Shown here one piece after another: positions 1-9,631 of a stretch of 32,445 bases of DNA. The DNA comes from Cudoniella acicularis (Eukaryota > Ascomycota > Leotiomycetes > Helotiales > Helotiaceae): contig JAAMPI010000555.1 in the NCBI GenBank assembly GCA_013054445.1, forward strand, positions 1 through 32,445, in the 5' to 3' direction. The translations under genes and the position numbers were made by a program. Position 1 is the stretch's first letter; each line of letters starts with the position of its first letter. The notes beneath the pieces are model-generated. The model was not told where the DNA came from and searched no databases. It worked only from the letters and a program-made list of their open reading frames with translations.

Positions 1-1177
1 ATCCTCCATAGGGATTTCCTGGTCCACCGCCCATTCCACCTCCGAATCTCCCTTGGCCTGGTCTTCCGCCTCTTAGAACATCACTAGGATCAAGAGGGTC
101 CCACCTCGCGCCTGGTGGAGCTTGTGGTCCTCCCTGACCTCTGCCTCCTCGGCCGCCAAATAACGGGTCGTCGAACGTGGGGTGCATGCCGCCGCCCATC
201 CCAAAACCTCCCCCACCTACGAAACTCCCACGAAGGGGATCATGGGGTCCTAGACCAGGTGGGTTTAAGTCGTCATGGCCGATGTTGAAGGGTGAGCCTG
301 CTCCTGGGAAAGGAGGCGCCATCCCACGTAATGGTCTGTTGAGATCATATTCGTCGTCGAAACCGGGAGGAGGGAAGTCGCCTTGGGGAACTGGGCGGCG
401 AGGATCAGCTGCGAGCGGGTCTTGGAAAGGGTACGGTCGTGCGGGCTCGGGGAGGCCGGGGTCTGTTGGTCGTGGGAGAGGATTCCGCCGTGCGAGGGCT
501 TCTTCCCGCTCATCGTGGGCTCGGGAGGCTTCTGCTGCTCCTGGGTTATTGTCTTCTTCGTAGCCTTCTTTGGTTAGACCTGGGATGAGCTTCTGGATTA
601 TTTGGACTTTGAATTCCGATGCCAGATCTTGAATTCGTGAGGGCGAGATGAAGATGTCTTTTAGCTTTCCTTCAAGCTCTAAGCGATCCTCCTCGCCTGA
701 TTCTGTCAATTTTATTCGAAGGGGAAGAGCGGCACTTGAGATATAGTCTTTCGCTGTAATTTCGAATCGGCAGATTCTGTCGCTACCAATCCCTACTCCT
801 CTTATCTCTGCCTTTCCACCCATACGGTCCACTCTAATCAGGTATTGCATTGATGATTGTGAATGTGCGTAAAGGAAGGAATGCGATCCGTAAGAGGAAT
901 TCCATTTCGGTGAGAGTCGTGGAGCGAGTGTTGAACATTCTTTTGCTGCGACAACTGTTAGAAGAGAGCAACAGTTTGGAGAATGTAACTTACCCATGTT
1001 ATCATCTTCTCTAAAACCTACTAATCTACATCCAACAGCTACCATGCATGCATGAGCGAAGAGAGCGATGGCCTCATATGAGCTGCTGATGTCGGAATTG
1101 GTGTCTCCTGTAGCATGTGTAGCCAAGGCATCTGCCATATGCTTTAGAATACTTTCTGTGCTGAGAGGGCCCCTCAT
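1..1177 (-). CDS. PI31-like proteasome regulator, C-terminus off the left edge
   Basis: Homologue of the proteasome inhibitor/regulator PI31 (Fub1 in yeast), which binds the 20S core particle. The ATG at 1177-1175 opens a reading frame starting MRGPLSTESILKHMADAL. The N-terminal globular domain contains ALFAHACMVAVGCRL, LAPRLSPKWN, YLIRVDRMGGK and FKVQIIQKLIPGL. After about residue 190 the protein becomes Pro/Gly/Arg-rich (GGGGFGMGGGMHPTFDDP, PGARWDPLDP), the typical PI31 C-terminal domain. The frame is still open at base 1, so the last residues and stop are missing. A GTAAGT...CTAACAG segment of 39 nt (about 970-1008) may be a very short intron; removal or retention both keep the frame. It is divergent from the channel gene at 1914 and shares a promoter region of about 730 bp. 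Family call is confident; the splice is not. Confidence 0.85.
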   Translation of the reverse strand, partial: MRGPLSTESILKHMADALATHATGDTNSDISSSYEAIALFAHACMVAVGCRLVGFREDDNMGKLHSPNCCSLLTVVAAKECSTLAPRLSPKWNSSYGSHSFLYAHSQSSMQYLIRVDRMGGKAEIRGVGIGSDRICRFEITAKDYISSAALPLRIKLTESGEEDRLELEGKLKDIFISPSRIQDLASEFKVQIIQKLIPGLTKEGYEEDNNPGAAEASRAHDEREEALARRNPLPRPTDPGLPEPARPYPFQDPLAADPRRPVPQGDFPPPGFDDEYDLNRPLRGMAPPFPGAGSPFNIGHDDLNPPGLGPHDPLRGSFVGGGGFGMGGGMHPTFDDPLFGGRGGRGQGGPQAPPGARWDPLDPSDVLRGGRPGQGRFGGGMGGGPGNPYGG

Positions 1178-1913
1178 TTTGGCGTTGATGTGCGGAAAGT
1201 ATCGATTTGTGGTTGTGGAAGTGTGTGGCAACAGGCAACTATTCAATAGGAGGGGCAATTTCTTTGATCAAGGAAGAAGCTGAGTGTTCTGAAGTCGCGA
1301 ATTACCAAGGTAGTTCGGTGAACGCAGAATCAGTGTCTGATGCTCGTGGAGAGATTAATAGATCGTGTTTGATGAAAGATTATTGCGGTGTTGAAGTTGG
1401 GATCAACGTTGAGGTCGATAGCTTTATGGTGGTTTGATACCTACCCTGTAGCTCAGCGGGGTAGATGGCGAGGCGGCCGCTGCCTGCTGAAGCCCCCGGA
1501 ATTCAGTCTTGGCATGCCCCGCGCCACACCCTAACACACCAGCCACAGGCACCATGGTCATTCAGGGTTAGCAACTAGTGACGTTTCGGGGGCCCGCAGC
1601 CAATGGAGCCAGTAGATCTCAGGGGAAGGAACCCCTGAATGCAGTTGCAGTTTGACACATTTGCTCTGTATCCGCGTATCGCGACTCGCGACTTCCTCGG
1701 GCTCCTTCAAGATGGCGTCCAACCAGGGTCCTTCTTTCCCCTCGCTGTCTCTCCTTGGTTCCTTGGAGGTCTCGTGGAAAGAATTGAATATTGTCCGGGC
1801 CTCACTGGCCTTGAATCACTGCACAACTCTTTGCCTCGACAACAGCAATATCGAGTCTCGAATACCAGTACTGCCAGAGCAACTTCCATTGCATCCTCGC
1901 GGCAACCAACACA
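1178..1913. other. Divergent intergenic/promoter region
   Basis: Lies between the divergent PI31-like and TRP-channel start codons. A GC-rich block at about 1460-1640 contains a tRNA A-box look-alike at 1449-1459 but no B box. No coding signal on either strand; the short open frames here lack splice context or recognisable motifs. Presumably holds both promoters and 5' UTRs. Confidence 0.5.
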
Positions 1914-4446
1914 ATGACAGCGCCGGCGCCTCCCATTGCCTTGTCAGCATTCGGAGAACAATGGGTGACTGAACTCCCTACCATTGGACCCGATGACCAT
2001 TTTGTGGATGTGGTACGGACCTTGTCAATGTATGCAAAGTCTACTTTCCAGTCGTTTTGAGGTCAATCGCTAACTTGCCCAGCTTCTTCGTCGATGAACT
2101 CACACTCCCCTCCACTTTCGAGCAATTTCGCACTACTGCCGCGGGAAACAAACTTCGCCATTTGGTCGACCATCTCGCTGTCACTTGCAAGAATCCAGTG
2201 ATTATCAGTGCTTTATTGTGAGTACGGAAGAGCTACAGCTGGAGGCAATCCAACTCACACTGGCAGGACACTCAAATGGCATTTTTCCACCCTCCAAATC
2301 GACGATCCCAGAATCAACGAGACAAGAGCGGTGGCATGCGAAATTGTGGCATGGAGGTTCCTGACTCGAATATCTGAACGGGATGCGGTCGACTTCTGTC
2401 TCTACGAAATCCCTCCTCCAGCAGATGCAGATCTTGATTCCGACCTAGACACATCCGATTTGTCGGAACGATCAAGTCTCCTTCCACAATTTAGAGCTCG
2501 AGACTCAACAGTTCTCGAGAGGCCTGGCAGCAGACGCAGTGAGCTGGAGGAAGCCATGAACTCCATTGGTGCCCCTTCTCAATCCTGGCGAGACAATCAT
2601 AAGAGTGGAAAGGCGGACCCCACGTCATCATTTACAGGACTTACGGGACTCGAGATTGCCGTTGTTGCCGATTGCAAGAAATTTCTTAGTCAACAGATCA
2701 TTCAAAAAATCATAACCGGAATCTGGAAAGGGGACATCATGTTCTGGGGCAATCTTAGTGAGCACGCGGTCAAAAAGCCACAATTTTATAGCAGAACCGA
2801 GTCGGATGCATTCTCGAGATTGCGTGTGCCCATGTACATCAAGACCTTTGAATTCGTCTTCTTCACTACCTTTTTGATTTTGTATTACATGGTTCTCATG
2901 GAAAGGAATCCGTAAGTCGTGCTCCACCAAGATCTTCCCAATTTATTAAATGTTCTTTAGTTATCAAATAACCATAGTGGAAGTGCTCCTTTACATTTGG
3001 TTCGCAGCTTTCGCCTACGACGAATTTAGCGAGTTTATGGGCGCAGGAACTATGGTTTATTCAGTTGATATCTGGAATGGGTTTGACTCGATTATTATCT
3101 TGATAGGAACAGCATTTGTGGGAACTCGTACGTCTGCCTTGCTGTTCATACTTGAAAATACTGACACTCTACAGGCGTAGTTGGTTTGATAAAGCATGAT
3201 GACGCTATTATTGACATAGCTTTTGATATCTTGTCTCTGGAAGGATTGTTCATGGTTCCGAGGTATGAAAAATCTTGATGGGAATCCACGCCTTACTAAT
3301 TGGTTCAAGACTTTGCTCGTTACTGAGCTTGATTCCTTACTTTGCTACCCTGGTAAGTACCTCATCCACGAGTCACTAAATTCAGTTTGCTAATGAGGGT
3401 AGATTCCTTGCCTGAAAGCAATGGTAGATTCATCCCTCACTATTCTGCTCTTCCCATCTAATGCATTGCATAGGTCAAGGATTTTGTCAAGTTTATGGTG
3501 ATTGTTGGAATTCTTTATCTTGGTAAGTCGAATTAGCCTCGTCATTACAAAATTTCTAACATGACAGGATTCCTAACCACATTCACGTTGCTTGCTCGAG
3601 ATTCCTTCACGTTTGGTGAAATGAGTTGGATCTTGACGAGAGTCTTTTTCGGAAAGAGCGAACTTGGCTTTGGCATCATGTCACAAATCAACCCGAAACT
3701 CGGTCCACCTCTGATGCTAATATTCGTTTGTATGACTAACATTCTGCTTATTACATCTTTGGTCTGTGCTCTCCGAGAAAGTTTCTCTAGGGTTTTTCAA
3801 AATGCTCAAGAAGAGCACCTCTATGTGTATTCTGTTTACGTCCTTGAGGCGTCCACAAGCAACAGTCTCACCCACTTCTATCCACCATTGGTATAAAACC
3901 CCCTTCCCACGACATTTCGCTTCATACTAATTCCTGCAGAACCTACTTCCCCTCTTATTCATCAAACCGTTCCACATCCTCTTTCCAAGTTTGAAACTTC
4001 GAAAAACCAGAATCCTCATTCTTAAGATCACTCACATTCCTATTGTTTCCTGTATTTGGCTGTATGAACACATTCCTGGAAGAATCAAGGAATCTGGAGA
4101 AGACATATTCTCATCGGATCTTCCGGAAACAACCCAGATTTTGATCGATTCTACCAGAGCACAATGGGCAAAGAACAGAAATCAGCAAGCTTATTTTTCG
4201 GGAGCAGTTAGCAAGAAAAATTCTTCGACGCCCTCAAAGAGACCATCGCACGTTCTGGTTTCGGGTGATGTTCCTACCAATCCTGGAATCTCGAGAGAAT
4301 CGACTCTTACTGCCAACTGCGCGAAGGACCTGTCAGCCGTCAAGGATAGGGAGAGAGAATTGGAGGATAAAGTAGCAAATTTGAGTGTTCAGATCGCGCA
4401 GTTGACTGCTCTAATCATGAAATCGCAAGGATTGGAAAATACATAA
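1914..4446 (+). CDS. Fungal TRP/YVC1-like cation channel, 10 exons
   Basis: Exons: 1914-2029, 2083-2217, 2267-2911, 2961-3127, 3175-3262, 3310-3352, 3403-3423, 3474-3522, 3568-3890, 3940-4446; 697 aa. All junctions keep phase and use GT-AG. The cytosolic N-terminus ends in a conserved block (RVPMYIKTFEF), followed by six predicted membrane segments: S1 about 277-293, S2 304-322, S3 336-355, S4 368-385, S5 407-430, S6 466-492. The pore region between S5 and S6 contains FTFGEMSWILTRVFFGKSEL. The C-terminus has a charged coiled coil (about 662-690). This is the layout of fungal vacuolar/TRP-like Ca2+-permeable channels; the sequence looks like the divergent paralogue group rather than the canonical YVC1, so I give no symbol. 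Vacuolar location is inferred from the family. The start ATG gives a sensible N-terminus; earlier exons cannot be excluded. Confidence 0.88.
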
Positions 4447-5275
4447 TAGAAGTGTACAGTATTGAGGTTGGAGAGAATCATGGGAAACGGGCATGGATAT
4501 CATATTTTTTAAGTGCTTGCGTATATTGTTGTTTCGAGTTGGCTTGGTTACGTACCGATTTTGAGCCTGGCGTTTTGGTGAAATTCGAGGTCAATGAAGT
4601 TGATTCCCATTGCTGCTGATGCACTTATTTTCTCCTTTGTCCGTGGTGTGAGTGCTTGTTGCTGTGTAAAAGCGTCTCGTCCTTATGCATTCACAGTAGC
4701 CCTGTAGTAGAAAGGTCTCGATTTGATGGCATTAAAGGCGTGCCTTGTGACTAATCGATAGAGAACCGATAAATGTTCAGGAAACTGTTTCGACTGTTTT
4801 AAGAAAGAAATACTAATCATAGGGGAAACCGGACTCTGCCGCTACTGCCGTTTGTTTGTTCGCTCATTCACTGACCGTCTGGTACGTAGGTTGTTGTCTT
4901 TTGCATCGCTGTTACTTTTACTTTACCAAGCTATTTATTATTAAGTGTATGTATTCCCATATTTGTATTGCGGTAAATTAAGTAGGCCTTACCGTCCTTC
5001 CATACAGTTCTTAAAGGGAAGGTCGAGGCATGTTTTTTTTTAAACCTTTCTGGGGTGTCTGGAGTGTGGAAGCGGAACTTCCAGTGCCCTTTACTCGTCG
5101 ATGTCCGTCTTCTTTGCTTTGTTTGTGTTGATGAGTTGGTGCTGAGGGGTTTTTATAGAGTTCTTTGGTGGGTAAGGGAAGGAGAGGGGTGAATAAGGGA
5201 GAGGCAGGGAGCTTGAGGGAAGAATTCACTGAATATTGGATTTTCTTACTTGTGTTGTGGCGGGGAATACAGCAC

Positions 5276-5293
5276 ATATATATATATATATAT
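5276..5293. repeat. (AT)n microsatellite
   Basis: Nine alternating AT dinucleotides within the convergent spacer. Likely length-polymorphic. Confidence 0.9.
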
Positions 5294-5480
5294 CTGCGAG
5301 TGAAGAAAAATAGCCACGAGTAGGTAGAAGAAGAAGAGGAAAACGGCATTCCGTTTCGGATCTCTTCATTTGATGTAATGTGATATTAAGGTGGACCGGG
5401 GGCTTAAAAATTGAAGCGTTCATAGGCTATGATGTATGAGGGGAATATTGTACGGAGTGTAGGTGCGGTATTGGTGGTGA

Positions 5481-5586
5481 GGAATGAATGAACGAACGAA
5501 CGTGGGAAAGAATTGAATAAAAGAATGAATTATGAGTCAACTAAAGAGTGAGTGGACGAACGAACGAACAGACAGACGGACGGACC
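5481..5586. repeat. GAAT/GAAC/GACG tetranucleotide clusters
   Basis: Two short arrays: GAAT then (GAAC)n at about 5483-5502, and (GAAC)n grading into ACAG/ACGG units at 5553-5586. The units drift from one tetramer to the next, as expected for slippage plus point mutation. Confidence 0.85.
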
Positions 5587-5860
5587 TATACATGCACATA
5601 CACAAGCACGCAATTCAATACTCTTTGAGTTACCCACTCCCTTTCCCTCTCCCGTAGCAGCGAAGCAGTGAAGCTACTTCCCCCCCGTCGGCACAAGAGA
5701 CGCGCAACGGTGTTGCTTTCTATGGCTTTATCCTCTGTGGAGGATAGAGTGCTTTGATTGTTGGGGTTGGTGAGGGGTTAAATATGTTGTTGGGAGAGGT
5801 GAGAGGTGGTAGATTGATGGGTGGAGGGATGGGATGATTGGGTGAATGATTCAATAGGTG

Positions 5861-5887
5861 AGTGAATGAGCGAACGAACGAACGAAC
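5861..5887. repeat. Third GAAT/GAAC tetranucleotide cluster
   Basis: GTGAATGAGC followed by four GAAC units, the same motif family as the arrays about 300-400 bp upstream. Confidence 0.85.
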
Positions 5888-6130
5888 TTAATACTATCCT
5901 CTAAAGTTAAAAAGAATCAAGAGCACCGTAAAGGACTTCTTCCAACTTCTACGAATGGAAATACGCCAAATTCACTCGAACATTTTAGGGAAGTCGCGAG
6001 TGTTATGCACTTGAAGTGAGATTATTTTTCTGATTAGGGGAGATAGGTGGGTGCAAGGTAGATACTAGATGGTTGGTTGGCTTTTACACCTCAACCCCTA
6101 AAGGGAGCGATGAATTCAAGAAGATTATTG

Positions 6131-6208
6131 AGTTGGTGGATAGATGGATAGATGAGTGAATAGAGTGAATGAATGGATAATTGGGTATATAATAGACTCT
6201 CTCTCTCT
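6131..6208. repeat. GATA/GATG/GAAT array and (CT)n run
   Basis: GGATAGAT and GAATGAAT units at 6137-6176 followed by a (CT)n run near 6197-6208, just downstream of the transporter stop codon. Confidence 0.8.
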
Positions 6209-6420
6209 ATCACCAGAGGCAGATCTATGAGAAACAAACAGAAAAATCTCCACCCTCCAACATCGTAAATCGTTGATCGGAGGAGACAGGATATATAACG
6301 TAAAGACCGATCGTAATTCCTCATCCCCACACTCGTACCCATTCATATTGCACATTATTTCCCACCTGCCTCCCCTCTCTCCCCCTTCCCCCTGTTTTCA
6401 GACGAGAAAAAAGGAACCAA

Positions 6421-8547
6421 CTAAAGATTCTCCTTAATCTCCGCACTCGAAGCATCATGTCCCTCAACCTGAATATCACTCCCCTCAGTCGCCTCATCCC
6501 TCTTATCCTGCCTCACCTTATCCGCCGCATAAAGCGCCTCAATCCGATCCTGATCGGTAGACGTATCAAACTGATAAAGCGGCTCCAGCACCTCCCCTTT
6601 GCGCTGAAACACCCACCTATTAATCCACCAGGGCAGAGCCTTAAAAACCTGATAATGCATATGCGTTCTTGTGGGAACAGCGAAAATGTAATCTAGTTCT
6701 TCGAGGGTTCGTTGTTTAGTTTCTGGTACCCAGAGGAAAATCATGATGAGGGCGACAATGTTGGTTCCGGCGTAGAAGCAGAAGACGCCCGTGGTGCCCA
6801 TGGCGGAGAGCATGAGGGGGAGGAACATGGTGAGAACGCAGGCCCAGAAGAGGCAGGTTGCTACGGCCCAGCCCATGCCGACTTCGCGGTGGGAGAGGGG
6901 GAATACCTCAGCTGAATAAGCGAAAGGGACGGGTCCTTCGCCGGGAGAGTAGAACATGGCGAAGATGTAAATGAACATTGCCACTAGGGCCAGATGAGCC
7001 GTTTCCTTGACATCGATGAGGGCACAGAGACCAGCTGCCAAGAGGGACCAGGCCATGTTGGGGAAGGTGAAGAGGAGGAGGGCACGTCGACCGAACGTGT
7101 CGATTGTCCAGATGGCGGGGAAGGCGAAGAGGAAGTTGATGAGGCCGAAGCCGAAGGAGGCGAAGAGGGCTTGGAAGGGGGGTGAAACCTGAGTTGACGA
7201 AAATGGTCGAGGAGTAGAAGGCGATGATGTTGATGCCGCACATTTGTTGCGCGATCATTACGGTGAAGGATGCGAGGGTTGCGCGACGCACGCGCGGGAT
7301 GGTGAAGAGTTGGATGAAGCGCGTGATGTAGTTGCTGTCTCCGATGATTTCGCGTTCAACTTGGAGTTGGGCGTGGATGTAGTATAGGTCACGAGCGGCT
7401 TGGAGGGGGTCGTTTCGTAGTCGTAGTAGGGATTTGAATGCTTGGGGGTACTTGTTCTTCTCTGTTCTTGGTTAGTTTGGTCATCTTGAGAGGCTGGAAA
7501 TAGAGGACTTACTCATGCACCATCTAGGGGACTCTGGACAAGAATAGATGAAAAGCAAAAGGGGCACTGCTGGAATAAAGGCCGATCCAAGTTGCAATCG
7601 CCACGCAATAGTGCCTGTATTGACCATTGCAAGATTGGCGCAAGTTCCCAGGAAAATACCGAAAGCGGTCCAAAGCTGCCAGGACATGACCAGAGCACCA
7701 CGAATGGAAGCAGGACTATTTTCAGCAGCGTAAATGGGTACAGTTGAGCCCTTGGCACCCATTCCAAATCCAAGAAGCAAGCGGCAGACGAACAATTGTT
7801 GCCATGACTGACTCAGAGCAGAGCCAAACACGGGGAGGAGACAGAAGACCGCTGCGATGAAGATTGTACCACGGCGCCCAAGGTAGTGGTTCAATGGGTC
7901 GGAAACCCAGCAACCGACGAAAGCAGAGCCGATGTAAGGGGCTGAATTGACAAGTCCAACAAGAAGAGTATCGCGGGTACTAGTCTCGTCGCCAATGCCG
8001 AAGACCCTGGGAAAAGACAAGTTGGCGCCGTTGGAACCGGTTTGATCCCATCCTTGGACGGCAGCACCAATTGAACAAGTCACGATGGTTACGTACAGTG
8101 CCAGTGGTTGGCGCCATTTGTGGAGAACCTCATTGCGGAGGACGTCGACTTCTTCGGGGGCCAGCGCGTGCTCGCCTGTTATATCTTCGTAGTTTGCGGG
8201 ATCTTGTGCGACGAGTGCTCCTTTCTTGAGAAGGGCTACATGCTCGGTCATTCCTTTCTCCTCGGCAAACTCCTGGACTTGCTGGAGTAGGACGGCATGA
8301 GGAATTCCCTGCAAGGGATTTCGAATCCTGATCTTGATCAGCCAAGTTCATGTGATATTGTATCAATTGATAATGAGATAACTCACTTTGCGTGAAGGTT
8401 CGAATTGAGGTCGATGTGCTCAGCGGGAAGAGCTTCCTCGGGGCTGTTACGAGATGTTAATGATCTGCAGTTCCACAACATTAGGGTGCCAACGTACTGG
8501 TGCACATCCAAGTCCTGGTGAGAGGTCATTGACTTTGGTTCAGCCAT
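6421..8547 (-). CDS. MFS sugar transporter (SP family) with one frameshift
   Basis: Exons on the minus strand: 8547-8498, 8443-8387, 8327-7513, 7461-6421. All four junctions use GT-AG and preserve phase. Read with the frameshift, the product is about 653 aa with 12 membrane segments expected for the family. Diagnostic pieces are [11 protein letters not shown] in TM1, LGRRG in the TM2-TM3 loop, PESPRW after TM6, the TM7 block [17 protein letters not shown], and [12 protein letters not shown] after TM12. It would import a hexose or polyol across the plasma membrane; substrate cannot be read from sequence. In exon 4 a run of six G at 7177-7182 (C on the coding strand) has one base too many: the frame switches between NSGFTP and [11 protein letters not shown]. 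Everything else is intact. This is either an assembly indel or a recent inactivating mutation. Confidence 0.85.
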
Positions 8548-8840
8548 TTTGGAGGTAATTCGCAGGAGAGATGAACCAAGGTGCTATGAGCTCATGAGGG
8601 GAAGGCGGTTATATACGGCAACCTGGTCCACACTCTCCTCTGCAGCTCTATCAGAGCTCCACAGCCTGATCTTCTCATGTCGACCCATGTTACCTCAGGT
8701 ATACCCTAGCGTGCACCTTTTTCTCAGTTCGTCTCCAGGCAACGGCGTTGGTACAGTACTCTGTATCCCAGCACGAGCGGATCGGGGCGGAATCAGGCCA
8801 GCATGCTTGCAGACGCTGGTCATGATTGGGCCAGGGGTTA

Positions 8841-8900
8841 GAGGAAGCTTGTTGGGGCTTGTTGGGGCTTGTTGGAGCTTGTTGAAGCTTGTTGAAGCTT
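8841..8900. repeat. Degenerate 10-bp tandem repeat
   Basis: Five consecutive units of GTTGGGGCTT at 8851-8900. The last three carry substitutions (GTTGGAGCTT, then GTTGAAGCTT twice), and half-matching units lie on both sides. It sits about 300 bp upstream of the sugar transporter start codon. Confidence 0.9.
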
Positions 8901-9253
8901 GATAGGATCTTGACAGCTTCTCCCCCGAAAGCGTAGTGGAGGACTGCCTGCAAGGACAAGCATTCCCCATGGATTCCCCATGGCACAGAGGACGGGCAGC
9001 GTGCGAGCAGGATAGCTTTTGTGCAGCGGGGTCTGGAGACTGGTCGGTGGAAGTTCAGAGGGCCCTTCCTTCTTCGCCTGGTAGTGGATATCCTGGAGGT
9101 GACATCGTGCCGTTCTCCCCCTGTCTGATTAGGCCGGTGGCTGACGGTAGTGGCTGCTGACGCCTGTTTCTTGGCAAAGACCGTCAGAACGCCTCCGAAG
9201 ATCACTGAGAGTGTTGCCGTGCTCGGTCTCGGTTGAGAGTCGCCTGTAGCGGC

Positions 9254-9631
9254 TTAAGATGCGAACTTGTGACTTTCGTTCTTGACGTGAAATGGCACTT
9301 TGTCTTGAGAGGCTTTCGAAAAATAAGAAACATCTCGCAAAATCACACACTCGATGATTCGTTCGTTGTTCGGTATGCCGAAATGAGGCCGGAGAGGCTT
9401 TTCTTTGCCCGAAGAGGCGTCAGCCAGCAGCTTTTTCAGGGCGTTATCACTGGCGAAAACTCCGCTATCATCCACTAAAGCCCCTGTAACGGGACCCCGC
9501 ATCTCCACGGTTTCACTGTTGGACTCCAAAATTTCAGCGCCACGATATCGTTCGAGAGCCTCAATTGCGCCTAGCCCAAAGGTACATTTGTGATTGCCTA
9601 GAAAAATGGCGCCACGGAGTCGAGACTCGAA
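9254..9631 (-). CDS. Unrecognised open segment, possible gene fragment
   Basis: An open frame of about 125 codons bounded by a TGA at 9634-9632 and a stop at 9254. Its composition looks protein-like (GAIEALERYRGAE, MRGPVTGALVDDSGVFAS, RIIECVILRDVSYF). There is no good ATG at its 5' end; the first is well inside. A pyrimidine-rich tract ending in TTTTTGCAG lies about 40 bp upstream on the same strand and could be an acceptor, but it is followed by an in-frame stop. I do not recognise a family. It may be an exon of a gene whose other exons I cannot find, a remnant, or chance. Confidence 0.22.
   Translation of the reverse strand, partial: FESRLRGAIFLGNHKCTFGLGAIEALERYRGAEILESNSETVEMRGPVTGALVDDSGVFASDNALKKLLADASSGKEKPLRPHFGIPNNERIIECVILRDVSYFSKASQDKVPFHVKNESHKFAS

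Larger units (their letters stand above)
4447..6420. other. Long convergent intergenic spacer, no gene seen
   Basis: About 2 kb between the 3' ends of the channel and the sugar transporter. It is AT-rich and full of simple repeats (listed separately). Open frames on both strands are low-complexity and lack splice signals. Long for a spacer between convergent genes; nothing beyond the repeats is supported. Confidence 0.6.

Noticed and set aside
1449..1520. tRNA gene suggested by TAGCTCAGCGG (A-box look-alike)
   Set aside because: No B box (GGTTCGA) follows within tRNA distance, and no cloverleaf arms or T-run terminator can be drawn.
8690..9205. 171-aa minus-strand frame over the 10-bp repeat
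   Set aside because: Its Gln/Ala/Pro stretch is only the translated tandem repeat; the rest has no conserved features.
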